Shown one piece after another: positions 38,301 to 50,300 of a stretch of 64,000 nt of DNA. The translations under genes were made by a program, and so were the position numbers. The stretch lies in NCBI GenBank assembly GCA_013399855.1, contig VXAY01006707.1:446556-510555 (forward strand). Reading direction: 5' to 3'. Origin of the DNA: Oxyruncus cristatus. Its lineage: Eukaryota; Chordata; Aves; Passeriformes; Cotingidae. The notes under the pieces are model-generated. The model searched no databases and was not told the origin of the DNA. It saw nothing but the letters and a program-made list of their open reading frames with translations. How positions within the stretch are numbered: position 1 is the stretch's first letter; each line of letters begins with the position of its first letter.

Positions 38301-39899
38301 GCTCCAGCGTGTCCCTCGTGTGGCTTTAGAAAGACAAGCAGAGTTACCCTGAGCACCTGCTACGACTTAAAACAGGGAGTGTGACCTGAGTCACCTGGGA
38401 GTGTTGGAAAATGTTAACCTCCCTGACACTGTCAGAGAAACATTCTGGATAAATACCTGGGAGAGCTGCAGAGTTTCTGGCACTGGCCCTCAGGGGGATG
38501 AGGAAGGGTCGGCACTTCCACGAGGGTGCTGTGGTGACTCTGCTGGTTCATTGCTGGCTGGATCTGCCCCTTCATGTCTCAGTCTCACCTTTTTGCATGG
38601 TTTCTCTGTCTTTTCCTTTCTGCTGTGCTTTTTGCCTCCTCACAAGTTGTTCAACTCTGTCCTCTGCAAGCAGTTGCAGCTGCCTGCACCACCTGCCCCA
38701 GCATCATCCCTGGGCTGCTCCGAGCATGGACCTGCTCCAGCCTGTTTTTGGAGCAGCTGGATCAGACTGTTTCTGAGCTCACCACACCAGCACCCACCTG
38801 GGGGCTGCATCCTGACAAGGAGCAGCTCGTGCAGGTGTCCCTCCCTCCCTCCCTCCCACTGCAGGTCCCTGATCATAGTTATGTTATTTTCCAGGGTCAG
38901 CTCTTCACCACCTAAATTCGAAGGAGGAGAGAGGCCTCCAGGTGCCACGGGTGAGAAGCTGCCCCCAGAAGGGGGTGAAGGGCTGTGGCATCCTCGACCA
39001 ACCCTGAGGGTAGCCAAAGCGAGCTCCCATCTGCCTGCCATGGACGGGGGAAGTAATCAGGATGTCTCCTTGTGTCCCTCAGCCACAAAGAGTAGGATTG
39101 GGTGAGTTCTTAACCCGTTTACAAGAGTTCTGCTGGTTAATGAGAAAGTAATGGTGAATGGAATGTTGAGGGCCCTGTAACCAACTTTGTAAGGAGTCAA
39201 GCTGACTTAATAAATACCTGTATCCTCTTAAGCCAAGCCTGCACATTAGGTGGAATCATTCCTCCGTGCATGCAGTGCTGCCATAAAGTAATACCTGCTT
39301 CTCAATACTACACAGGTGTTAAGGAGTTTATTCCCAATTTTCAGGGACAGGACCAGGTCTAATATCATTGTCTCTTTTATATTTGCTGCTTCCCAGCAAC
39401 AAAACCACAAGCTTGCATTGCTTTGAGCAGTCTCCCGGGATCTGACAGCCCTTGGGCCTCTTGGGGCATATGGGTGCATTGAATCTCTGGTTAGTTTAAA
39501 AAGAAATCTGAATTTTAAGGGCTCAGATGGGGCACTTTAACTGCACTTTTTTACTGCCATTCTTTACACATGTTCCTTTTTCTAGGGGTGCTGAAGCACA
39601 CCTGCCTCTTTCTCCAAATTTTTATGTTTATTCAAAGCTGAATCCAACTTGCTCCTCATGGCCAGTAGGCAGAACTGCTGCCCACTTTAACAAGGAAAAA
39701 GCACTCTGAAGTGGCTCATTAATGAGCATTAGATGACTGACTGTGAGCAAGGCTTTGAGAACATGGGAGGAAGGGGAGAATTCCCCGAATTCTCCCGGCT
39801 GTGTCAGAGTGGCTGCTGTGTCACACCATCACGGGGACAGAGACGGCAAAGACGCAGATAATGCCAGGCAAGGTCACCTGCAAATTCACTTCTCGTTTC

Positions 39900-40450
39900 T
39901 CCCGATGTGCACTTGTCTTTCCGGGAAATCCCTTCCCGCGTGGAGAAGACTCTGGATTGCATCCCGGCGTTTAACAGCGAGCCCGTGGGCTGCAAACGAG
40001 CGGGTTCAGCAGCTTGCCCGGGGCCGTGCCTGCCGCTGGGAGCCGGCCCGAGCCTCTGCCGTTCCCCCGCCCCACGGCCGTGTGTTCGGGGCTCCCGGGG
40101 CCCGGGCTCACCCCCGGCCGGGACGAGGCTCATCCCAGCGCCCAAGTCCCGCCGGCGCTTTGCCCGGAGCCAGGATGATCCCGGCAACATTCCGGGGTCA
40201 CGGCGCTCCCGTGTGGCCGCGCTCCGCCACTACAGCGCCGGCCGCCGGCGTTCCCCCCGCCGGCGTTCCCACCGCCGGCATTCCCACCGCCCTGTGCTCC
40301 CCCGCCCCTTGGATTCGGGACAGCCTCGCCCGCCCTGTTCTGCCCCTCCCGACAGAGCCGAGCTGCTGAGCCCCCAGGGCACGCGGTGGGATGTGTGGGA
40401 ACAGCGTGGGCTCTGCACAGCCCCCTCCTGTGCTGGGGCTGCCGTGGGAT
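39900..40450. promoter_or_regulatory. CpG-rich block, possible CpG island
   Basis: CpG dinucleotides become abruptly dense (GCCGGCG, CCCGCG, CCGGG clusters), unlike the flanking DNA. It lies about 1 kb upstream of the VAC14 coding start, with CR1-derived DNA between. It could be a distal or ancestral VAC14 promoter, a promoter of an unseen non-coding RNA, or a lost gene's promoter. A 182-codon open frame at 39907-40455 overlaps it, but its composition (R, P, S and G-rich) is what GC-rich DNA gives by chance. Confidence 0.55.
40244..40288. repeat. 15-bp tandem repeat, 3 copies
   Basis: The unit is GCCGGCGTTCCCACC with single-base variants. Copies start at 40244, 40259 and 40274, inside the CpG-rich block. 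Confidence 0.9.
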
Positions 40451-40929
40451 CCTAAACCCCATCCCAAACCCCCTTCCTGCCCTTCCCGAGGCACTCTGTA
40501 GAGTAAGTGAGGAGGTTTACAGAATGAGAATGGTTTTTAACCTCCCCTTAGTCAAACTGTGGTTACAGCTGCTCTGCTGAGATGGACCATGGCTGCTTCT
40601 AGAGAAACGCCAGTTTTTGTGCTCAGTGTTAAGGGAGGTTTTTGAGATCCTCCAGAGCATTGTGATGTGTGAACACCAATGGCTGTTGGGAGTGTGAGAA
40701 AACCTGTGAGATTCCTGTGAACTCCTCAGGCTGACAAGGAAAATCCTGTCGTCTGTTTCAGTGACCAGTTGGGTATTTCTCTAAGCAACTGGATCAAGTC
40801 GGTAAAGGATGCCCAGCATGCTTGAGGGCAGTACCTGCCACTGTGCTCCTCGGACAACAAACCCAAAAGGGAACGAACTGCCTTAGAACAGAAGGGAGGC
40901 CATGGGTTATCACCCAGCAGAAGGATGAA

Positions 40930-41212
40930 ATACAAGCAGTGTTACTGAGCCTCCTCTTCTCCAGCTCCCTCAGCCTCTCCTCACAGCACTTGTGCTCCAG
41001 TCCCTTCCCCAGCCTCGCTGCTCTTCTTTGGATGTGCTCCAGCCCCTCCATGTCCTTCCTGAAATGAGGGGCCCAGAGCTGGACGCAGCACTCAAGACGT
41101 GACCTGACCACTGCTGAGTACAGGGCAAGAATCCCTTCCCTGGTCCTGCTGCCTCCCTGTTCCTGATCCAGGCCAGGATCCATTGGCCTTCCGGACACCT
41201 GGACGCACTCCG
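40930..41212 (-). mobile_element. CR1 LINE fragment, end of reverse transcriptase ORF
   Basis: Read on the - strand it encodes a broken but clear CR1 ORF2 C-terminal segment: [20 protein letters not shown], then [20 protein letters not shown], then [11 protein letters not shown]. On the + strand, phrases such as CTCCAGCCCCTCCATGTCCT and the CCATTGGCCTTC segment at about 41180-41195 are standard avian CR1. The element ends about 55 bp before the first GC box of the VAC14 promoter. It is an old, truncated copy. Confidence 0.88.
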
Positions 41213-41300
41213 GCTCCCGTTCGCTTCCCGGAATCCCCTCCGCCCTTTCCCTCGAGCCCCTCCGCGGCGGGGGCGGGGCCGCGCCTGAGGGGCGGGGCCG
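41213..41300 (+). promoter_or_regulatory. VAC14 core promoter region with two GC boxes
   Basis: A short CpG-rich segment directly upstream of the first VAC14 codons. GC boxes of the GGGGCGGGGCC type (Sp1/KLF-like) lie at 41269-41280 and 41289-41299. No TATA box is seen, as usual for a housekeeping gene. Because the start codon is missing from the assembly, the real distance from these boxes to the ATG is unknown. Confidence 0.6.
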
Positions 41301-41301
41301 N
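41301..41301. other. Single unknown base at the VAC14 start
   Basis: One N separates GC-box DNA from codon 8 of VAC14. It probably marks a collapsed or misjoined GC-rich segment that held the ATG. Confidence 0.7.
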
Positions 41302-41384
41302 GCGCCGCTGGCGCCCGGCGTGGTGCGGGCGCTCACCGACAAGCTCTACGAGAAGAGGAAGGTGGCGGCCCTGGAGATCGAGAA
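41302..41384 (+). CDS. VAC14: VAC14 exon 1 (5' end missing)
   Basis: It reads [18 protein letters not shown] then RKVAALEIE, matching residues 8-35 (human [19 protein letters not shown]). The N at 41301 falls where the codon for Phe 7 should end, and the bases before it are promoter-like, not the expected MNPE..F codons. About 20 coding bases are therefore missing. The last visible G at 41385 is probably the first base of the donor, since exon 2 supplies the last base of the Lys codon. Confidence 0.9.
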
Positions 41385-44300
41385 GNNNNNNNNNNNNNNN
41401 NNNNNNNNNNNNNNNNNNNNNNNNNNNNNNNNNNNNNNNNNNNNNNNNNNNNNNNNNNNNNNNNNNNNNNNNNNNNNNNNNNNNNNNNNNNNNNNNNNNN
41501 NNNNNNNNNNNNNNNNNNNNNNNNNNNNNNNNNNNNNNNNNNNNNNNNNNNNNNNNNNNNNNNNNNNNNNNNNNNNNNNNNNNNNGTCCGGCTGTGCACC
41601 GGGCAGGGGGCGGCGGGAGGGACCGACCCGGCTGTGCCCGGTGGGAGCCGGGGGCTGCAGCGGTGGGGGTCACCCCGGCGGGACCTGGGAGGCCCAGAGT
41701 AGGGGGAAGGGGTGACCCCAGTGGGAGCTGGGGGCTTCGGGGGTGAGGGTCACCCTGAGGGGGCCGTGGGGGCGTATGGTGCCGAGGGAAAGGGGTGACC
41801 CCAGTGGGACCTGGGGGCTTCGGGGCTGGGGCTCACGTTGGGGGGACCGTGGGGGTGTGTGGTGCCGGGGGAAGGGGTGACCCCAGTGGGAGCTGGGGGC
41901 TTGGGGCCGAGTGTCACCAGGGGTGATCTGTGAGTGGGACCCTGCAGGCCTGGCAGCCCCAGGAAGGGGCTCGGGTGACACGGTGACCCTGTCGGGGACA
42001 GTGCCCTGGGCAGAGGGCACAGGGGCTCTCCCCCAGAGCTGCTCCCTGTCTCCGAGCCCCGTCCCACCAGGCACTGAAGTTTATCCCCGAGTGTGTTGAC
42101 TCCCGGGTTCCGGTGAGGACCCGCCGGCTCCGGGTGCGTGTCCCTGGGCAGGGTCATGCCCACGAGCCCTCGCAGAAGGCCTGGTCTGACGGTGGGTCCC
42201 CAGTTTGTTGCACAGCTCTGTGTGAGGTGAAAGCGTGAGTGGCATCACCGTAGGAATTCACTGGAGATGTGGTGCTTGCTCTGCTGCCACATGGCCAACT
42301 CCACACTCTGCCCTGGTTGGGGCTGGGGGACACGGGGGTCTTGCTGGGCAGCAGCAGGAGCCACGGTGGGGACAGCAGAGCCCACCTGTGCTCATTGCCC
42401 GGGGGCCATCTCATGTCAGCCCGGGGTCATCACCTCGTGGTGCCATCCCACCTGTTCCTGGAGGGCTCACCCCAACCACTGCCACACTGGTTCTTGGCTA
42501 GAGAGGTGGGAAGTGCTGCTGTCACCCCTGGCCAGCGGGGGTTGCCTTTGGTTCTTCCTGCACGGCTGCTGTTGCAGCAGAGCTCGGGCCTGCCTTTCTG
42601 AGCATCCCAGGCAAAGGTCTGCTGGCACCTGCTCTGCCACTCTGGTGTTGCCTGTACATATTTCCTGCATGTCCCAGTACAGGGCTGGGAGCGATGATCC
42701 AAGCTGGAGGGTGAGTTTTGGGTGGGAGATGCATTTATGGTGGGCCTGCAAGGGGATGGAGCTGCTCTGCTGAGGGTTCAGTGGAAATGTGGTGCAGGAC
42801 CTGCCTGCCCCGAATGCGGAGGGTCCTCTGTAGAACGGGGTGCGAGGGCAGCCGAGAAAGATGGCTCTGGGGTGGGGTGAATGTTTGGTGCAAACACAGC
42901 CCAGTGAGCCCCTTCTGCTGTGCTGCGTGTTTACCTTTCCCTCATTTGCTCTCTTTGTTATAGGAATAATTTGTTGTGGGTGAGTTGCCGGGTGAGATGC
43001 TGTTGCAGTGTCCTCATAACTCTGCGGTACTTCAGTGACTGCCCCTTGGCTGCACTGTGAGAGGGGTGATGCTCCTTGTCCTATCCAAGTAGCTCTGCTC
43101 TGACTTACTCTGTTCCAGGATTGGGGATTTGTGCTTGGCTTATACCAACCAAAGTCTGCTCTGGGGTCAGCCAGTTCAGCTAATTGAGCTGGAAACACGA
43201 TTCAGGAAGGGTATGAGGAGGAAGAAGGCAAGGGCCAACCTTTTCTGCCGGTCTCACAGGTTTAGATCGTCCAAAACCCATCACAGAATGGCCCCAGCAG
43301 CATCTCTCTCGTGTCTGTGGCACTTAGCCAGGAGGGACTTGCTGCCTCTCAACTCAGGAGCCTTGTTGTCCTCTGGTTGGTGATGCAGGAGCAGCAGCTC
43401 CCTGGTGCTTTGAGGCTCTCTGATGCTGCACTTTGCTTTCCACAGCTTTTTGCCTCGTTAATTAAATCTTGAACCCTTTAAGGAAGTCTGTAAACTTAAG
43501 CAAATGAAATGTAGGCAGTACATTCCATCCATGAAATGTAGGCAGTAAAGCGATCACTGCAATGGTTTTGTCTTGCTTGAGCTCCGTGTGTTCCTCTTTC
43601 AGGAGCAGGACTGGAGATGGAGCCATTTTCCCTAAATCAACAGTTTGGGAGAGTCAGGCTGTAACTGTTGGAGAACTTGGCTTCCAAGTAGGAAGAGCCG
43701 GCGGGGAGAGCCTGCCTGGTGCCCCCAGGGAGAAGGGAACAGCTGCTAACATCAGAGCAGAGCTGGTGTTCATAATTCTGGGAGGGAAAGTTCATAAACA
43801 TTTTCTGGAATGATTTTCCTGGATTATGAAGTGCGTGACTGGCCGGTGGCCCCTGTTCGGGAGAGGACAGTGTGAAATCCATATAGTACCAAAGAAACCT
43901 CATACGGAGTTAGGGAGTGAAAGCTTTTGCACCTTTATGGACAATAAAGGTGGAGGTTAATGATTTAGGCGGAATTTTTGAGGGGCCTGCGTCTTGTGTT
44001 GTGGGTAGAAGTCCAAGAAAAAAGGAGGAAAAACAGCACTGCATTGGCCGGGAATCGAACCCGGGCCTCCCGCGTGGCAGGCGAGAATTCTACCACTGAA
44101 CCACCAATGCTACAGCTGCCTGCACAGCTGCCTGCACAGCTGCCTGCACAGCTGCCTGCACAGCTGCCTGCGCCTCCCTGCCTGGCCAGCGGCTCTGCCA
44201 CGGGCAACCAGGGCCAAAGGGCTGGACGGACGAGCTGGGACCTGGAAGCAGTTCCGTAGGCTGGAGCTCCTTCATTTGAGCACGGCTGATGCATTAATTA

Positions 44301-47300
44301 TCTCTGGGTAACGAGCTGCAGGTTCCTGGGGCGGAGCAGGTATTGCGGATGGAAACCGTGTTGGCTTTTTATTAAGGCTTGAGCTGTTGAAGAGTATATT
44401 TAAATATACTGTTAATATAAAGTTAAATATATGAGATATCAGCTGAAGCAGTGTGTGGGTGGCTGGGAAAGGTCCAAAATCTTGGCACTGTGTGTGGGTC
44501 TGGTGGGCAGCAATTCCCTGCCAAGCTACCAGCACTCCTGGTGGGTGCTTAGGTCCTCTGGGCTGCTGTCCTGTGCCCTGCTGGGGTTAAATGACCCCAT
44601 AACCTGCCCTGTTGGAGGGGGTGTTTGAAGACCTGGTGACTTCTTCTCTGCAAGCAAACGGCTGCGCTGGGGTGGTCCTTGAGAGCCCATCCTGGGCTTA
44701 GAGCTCGTGAGTGGGGTAGAAGGCTGCAGACTGGAGCAGCAGGAGGGCAGTGAGCTGCTGTTGGATGTGAGCAGGGCGGAGGGGAGAGCTCTGGTTTCAC
44801 TTGTGGATCCTGTCAGCATTCCCCATTTCATTACCGCTTTCTCTGGTGTTTGTTGTGGCTGAAAGTCCCTGTTTCTGGCACCCATGGGGAACCAAACCCC
44901 TCAGCGGGTTTGTATCGGGCAGAACCTAAACCCCGCCCGTGTGCCCTGCTCTCCTCTCCCCAGGCTGGTGCGAGAGTTTGTGGCTCAGAACAACACGTCT
45001 CAAATCAAGCACGTCATCCAGATCCTGTCACAGGAGTTCGCGCTCTCCCAGCACCCCCACAGCCGGAAAGGGGGACTCATTGGCCTGGCAGCCTGCTCCA
45101 TCGCCCTGGGCAAGGTAGGTGTGGTGGGTGCTGGGGCTGTGCTGGTTGTGGTGTGAGAACAGCAGTTCATCCTGGGTCAGTGTGATGAGGAGACTCGGGC
45201 TGGTGGCCCTGCAGCTCCCTGGCTCCCTCCCTGCCTTGCAGCATTCAGCTGGGTTGTGTTTGAGCTTTCCCAGCACACCCAGCTTCATCCTTTGGGCCCT
45301 GCAGCACTTTCTGGCCTGGGTTATATCTTGGCAGCTCCCCCCTAGCCGTGGTTAAGGTTCATCTGTCTATCCTCAGTCCCCAGCAGCTGGACTAGCCTCA
45401 GCAGGTTGGGTGCTGATTTGCATTAGCAGAGCTGACAGGAGTTGCAGCCCTTCCATCTCCCACACGCAGCTCAGGCAGCCCTGGCAGCGTAGCAGGGTCT
45501 TTGGGCAGGAGGGCTAAGGTATGGGCAGTCCCGGGGCAGTCCCGTCTCTTCCCTGTGGTCCGTGGCTAACGAGTCTCCCTGTGTCCCCAGGACTCCGGGC
45601 TGTACCTGAAGGAGCTGATTGAGCCAGTGCTGACGTGTTTCAATGACGCTGACAGTCGACTGCGGTACTACGCCTGCGAGGCTCTCTACAACATTGTCAA
45701 GGTAGCCAGAGGCTCCGTCCTCCCGCACTTCAATGTGCTCTTTGATGGCCTCAGCAAGGTAAGAAGCTTCCTCTTAACCCCCATGTGCTTTGCTTTCCCA
45801 CACTTGAGTTCTGAGGCTTCTTCCCTAGTCCTCAACCTCTCCAAGTCAAACAAACCAGGTTGTCCAAGGTCGTCTTTCCAAGTAAACTGGTTTACTTTGA
45901 CCCAGACAGGCCTCAAGGACAAAATGAGCAGTTTCCACACAGTTTCACTGATACTGTGGGTGTGGAGTTCTCTGTAAGATATTCTGCTCTCTGCTAATCC
46001 TCACCTCCAGGATGTATTCTCTGCTCCTTGTTGAATGGTGTTGGAAAATAAGGCTGAGAAAGCTGCTGCAGATGAGGTGGCTCTACAGCACCACAGCTTT
46101 GTGGAGTCTGTAGGGTCAAAACCATGTCTATGCCTTTGCAGATTTTCACTGGTAACTTGTATTTCTCTGCTTCTCAAGAGTGTGACTGCTGGCCCATGAA
46201 AACCTGCATAGCAGGGGGAGGTGGAGTGTGCTTGATATTCCCCTTAGGAAGTCTCTCAGGAGAATTTGGTGGAGCCTAATGAGAAATTGGAGATAAAGGA
46301 TCATCTCTCTCTGTCCGTCCCTGTAATGCCAGAGGAGAGCAACAGTCCTGTGAACGTTCCAGGAGCTGCGCTGCAGAGCAGGGAGCAGAGCTGGGACCCA
46401 CTGCTGCAATGGCTCTTGTTTCTGTCGTTCACAGCTGGCTGCTGATCCTGACCCAAATGTCAAAAGTGGTTCCGAGCTCCTCGATCGGCTCCTCAAGGTA
46501 GTTCTGCTCTCCAGCTGAGAGTCCTTGGTGTAGGCTGGAGGCATGTCCTGTCTGGGGACGTGTCAGTCCCTGAGGCTGCAGGTGCTAGAACCATCCCAGC
46601 CCAGTCCTGTGGCTGCTGGTGAAACATTTCTTTGTCTCACTGACCCTCGACTGAGGGTCTGGTGGCCTTCTCAGGCAGCTGTGTGGAGGGGCTGGTGGGT
46701 TATTGCAGGGCCACATGTGCATTCAACTGCTGGGAACTGGGGGAAGCAACGTTTTAGTCTGACCACATTTTCACCCTTGTCCCAGGCAGCAGAAGGGCTG
46801 TTCTCTGCTATTCCTTGCCTGGGCGAGTCACTTTGTGAGCAGAGCTGCTCTGCTGCTGCTTTGGGGTGCAGGGCTTGGTTCCTGTTCCTTTTCTGTCTGT
46901 TGATGAGCTTTTACTGTCACAGACCTCCCAGTTCCTTTTGTGCTGCTGTTCAGAGACGAGCAGCTCCCTCCTGGGTCCTGCCCTCACTCCTCATTATCAC
47001 ACCAGTTAAACCAGTCTCCTGCTGCAAACCTTCCTGCTGGGAGATCAGCTCCACTGCACTGGGGTGAGAGACTCGACCATGCAGCAAAATCCACTGACCT
47101 TTAAAGGCAACTCAGGGACTTTCCCACCCTGATGCGTGTGGCTGCATCAAAAGTGCTTGCTCATGTGTGCAGCACACCACTGAGGCGTGGAGTGGAGATG
47201 CTCCCATCCTCCTCCTGTTCAGCCAGGCTGCCACACAGCAGGCAGGAGCGTCCCTCTCTGGGTCTTGCTCAGCATTAGTCCCTGCCCAAGGCGGGGAATT

Positions 47301-50300
47301 CCTGCCTGGTTGCCTGAATGAACTGCGTGGTTCCTTCTCCCCAGGTCTCATGACCTGCAGACTCATGCATCGACTGGTTGTCATCTTTTTCCTGTCATGT
47401 GCCTTAAAAAGACAGGGTGGGGTGTCTGCATGGACATGAGTTGGCAGCCCTACCTCCTAACACCCTCTGCTTGGGCTCTGCAGGACATCGTGACAGAGAG
47501 CAACCAGTTTGACCTGGTGGGCTTCATCCCCCTGCTGCGTGAGAGGATTTACTCCAACAACCAGTATGCCCGCCAGTTCATCATATCCTGGGTAGGTGCA
47601 CGGGGTGCCACGTGTTCCTGCCAGTCTGAACTCCTGAATATTGTGTCTCATCAGCTTCCTGTGTCTGGGCAAGCTGCAGATATCCACGGCCGTGTGTGAG
47701 CTCAGGCACCTGGATTTATTTGGGCAGGTTTTTAAGGCAGCTGAGTTTTTAACCTTCTCTAAAAGGGCAGTTCCCTGTCACCTTGCTGGTGCAGTCACAG
47801 GGCCATCCCACTGTGCTTCTGCCAACCTGTTCAGGATATTGCACACCAAGTTAGAAAGTACAGTCAAAGTGTTGCTTGTATAAGTAGACACACTGTGGTC
47901 TAGAGGTTACAGTCTCCCAAGGGACAGTGCCAGGCTGCTTTTCATTGTCCAGCAGTGATGGAGGGATGTTACTCTCTGGGAGGCAAGGGATCTCCCCTTG
48001 CTTTCTCCTTTCTGTGCAGGGCAGAAGCTCTTGGTGCCTGGCTGGAGTCTGGGGAGATGCATGTCCCTGGACTCTCAGCCATACCATTGCTATCCCAGGT
48101 CTACCTGCATGTGTCTTGGCAGTCATTCCTGATCCCTGCTTTGTTTTACAGAGCTGTGATTGGAAATGTAGCAGTGCTGCAGGCTGATCACTCATTTCCT
48201 GTGCCAGCTCAGCTGCTTCCTGAGATGGGCAGCTCCACACTGTCCTCTTTTTCTTCCCCCCATTCCACACAGCTCAGCTCTGAATTCCTCAGTGTCCTGC
48301 CAGATTTGTGCTGGTGATGTTAATCACCTTCTCCAAAACTCACCTCTTCTTTCTTTCTCCTCCCTGAGCTAGATCCTGGTCTTGGAGTCTGTGCCTGACA
48401 TCAACCTCTTGGATTACCTGCCAGAAATCCTGGACGGGCTCTTCCAGATCCTGGGAGACAACAGCAAGGAGATACGGAAAATGTGAGTGTGAAGGCAGGG
48501 GGGGCGAGGGCCGTGTCACGTTTGCTGTCCAGCCATCACCCTCTTCCTTGGTTTGCAACTCTCCTGTATAACTGCAGCGAAACCCCGCGTGCGCGGTGGG
48601 AGGCGGCTCGGCCCGGGTGGGGGATCAAAGTGTCCCTGACAAGGGCCTCTCCCAACTTGTTGTGGCTGGGGAGGACACCGTGCTCTGTGCCTGGGGGACA
48701 GACTGTTTTGGCTAGGTCGAAGCGCTGACTTCACAGCCAGCGTGCTGCTGGAATGGGCTATGAGCTCTCCGAAGGAGCAGCACGTGAGCCTCTCTCAGCA
48801 AGGCAGAGCTCCAGCCCAGCGTCTCCTGGGTGGAGAACAGGAGCAAGCATTGGGAGCTTGCTCCATGTATATGCTGCTGATTCCAAGACAGAAGCGTTTT
48901 GAAGTGCAGGATTGGCTGTGTGTTCTCAGAGGGGTCAGGGGATCCCGGTGTTTGTCCTGGGAGAGAGTGGCTGGACCTGTTTTGTAGGGCATAAGTAAGT
49001 GGCGAGACCAGCCTGGGCCTACCCTCCTGCGTAGCCCTTCTGGATCCTCTCTGTATCTTTGTTTCCCAGCATCCACATGTTGAGGAACCAGCACTGAAAA
49101 CTTCTTACATTGCCTGCCCAACTGCTCCCCTCTGTGCTCCCCATCCCGGGCACCTCCATATCCACAGAGCCTGAGTGGCTGTGGGGGAGTTTGGGAAGGT
49201 GTAAGGGGCTCTGGGCAGTCACTGCCTCTGTCCTCACAGCTGTTGTGGGGCAGGATGAGCTTCTCAGCCTCATCCCTTCCCAGCCCTGTCCCTGTGTGGA
49301 GGCACTTCTGCCTCCATCCAAGGCGACCGGGCACTGACCAGCTGCTCTGCCTCTCTGCAGGTGTGAGGTGGCTCTTGGGGAGTTCCTCAAGGAGATCAAG
49401 AAGAATCCCTCCAGTGTCAAGTTTGCAGAAATGGCCAATATCCTGGTGATCCACTGCCAGGCCGCGGGTGAGTGCGCAGGACAGCACGGTGGCACCCACC
49501 TCCTGGTTTGTGGTGCCAACTTAGGTTTGGGCCAGGAGTTTTCCAGGAGGCTGTTCACCAGCTCACCCACTTACCTTTTTTTTTGTCACTGTGCATGCAA
49601 ATCCTGCTGGCAGGGGGCAACAGGCAGCTCTCCCACAGCTGGCACTACTGCTTTGGTACTGCTGATCCCCCAGACACAACACAGGTCTGGCATCCTCCCA
49701 AAGCGGAGGGGCCTGAAAGAAAAACATCTGGCTGTGCATGTCATCTGTGGATATGCAGCACTTGTGGAAGGATCTCCTTAAGGGCTTACTGTAACCTCTG
49801 GTGGCACAGGGTGCGTAGGCTGGACAGTGTGGGCTTTGTGCCTGTGCTGCAGTGTAGCTCCTGTGGGTCTGCTGTGGTAGGCAGTGGGGCAGAGGGTTAC
49901 AGCTGCAGCTGGATGTGTTTCCTGAGAAGGGTCTTGTCACCAGTTTGTGCTCATTGAGCTTAAACTACTCTTTAAGCATTGCTGAGTGGGAGTGGGTTTC
50001 TTGGGAGATAGAAGAATAGACTGGGATTGCTTGCTCTTCATTAAGCTGACACTGTTTAAGCCTAAAACCTGGCCTTGCATGAGCAGAGTGCCCCAGAACT
50101 CGGGGAGGTTGTTAAAACCCCAGCTCTAGGAACATGCTTGACCCAGATACACAACTGCAGTGGCTGTGACAGTGGAAGTATCCTTATGCATTGGGGATCT
50201 TGACAGAATACTTGTAAATGAGGAAACCTTCATTATAAGTTGAAGGGAGTTAACTCTGAAACTTAAAGATTGTTTTTAATCTCAGCCTCACTTCAGATTC

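Larger units (their letters stand above)
29549..39880. other. Gene-poor stretch between the last HYDIN exon and the VAC14 promoter region
   Basis: No splice-bounded block resembling HYDIN or any other known protein was recognised in 10.3 kb, apart from a weak candidate at 31588-31716. It contains a CR1 fragment near 34,400 and a short T tract ending at 35,399. In mammals the last exons of HYDIN occupy the equivalent position. Confidence 0.5.
41586..44963 (+). other. VAC14 intron 1 (after the gap)
   Basis: 3.4 kb without exons. It contains the minisatellite, a 17-bp direct repeat (43504 and 43531), the antisense tRNA-Gly gene and its 12-bp tandem repeat. Confidence 0.85.

Noticed and set aside
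38401..39105. 234-codon open frame on the + strand
   Set aside because: Leu, Ser, Cys and Pro-rich with no domain, and it does not resemble HYDIN.
39907..40455. 182-codon frame over the CpG block
   Set aside because: Arg, Pro and Ser-rich and partly made of the 15-bp tandem repeat, so probably a by-product of GC content.
42467..43198. 243-codon open frame on the - strand in VAC14 intron 1
   Set aside because: No domain or splice-bounded conserved block, and a composition (P, S, Q, R-rich) typical of chance frames in GC-rich DNA.
48795..49499. 234-codon open frame on the - strand
   Set aside because: It overlaps VAC14 exon 7 antisense and its openness follows from that GC-rich coding sequence.
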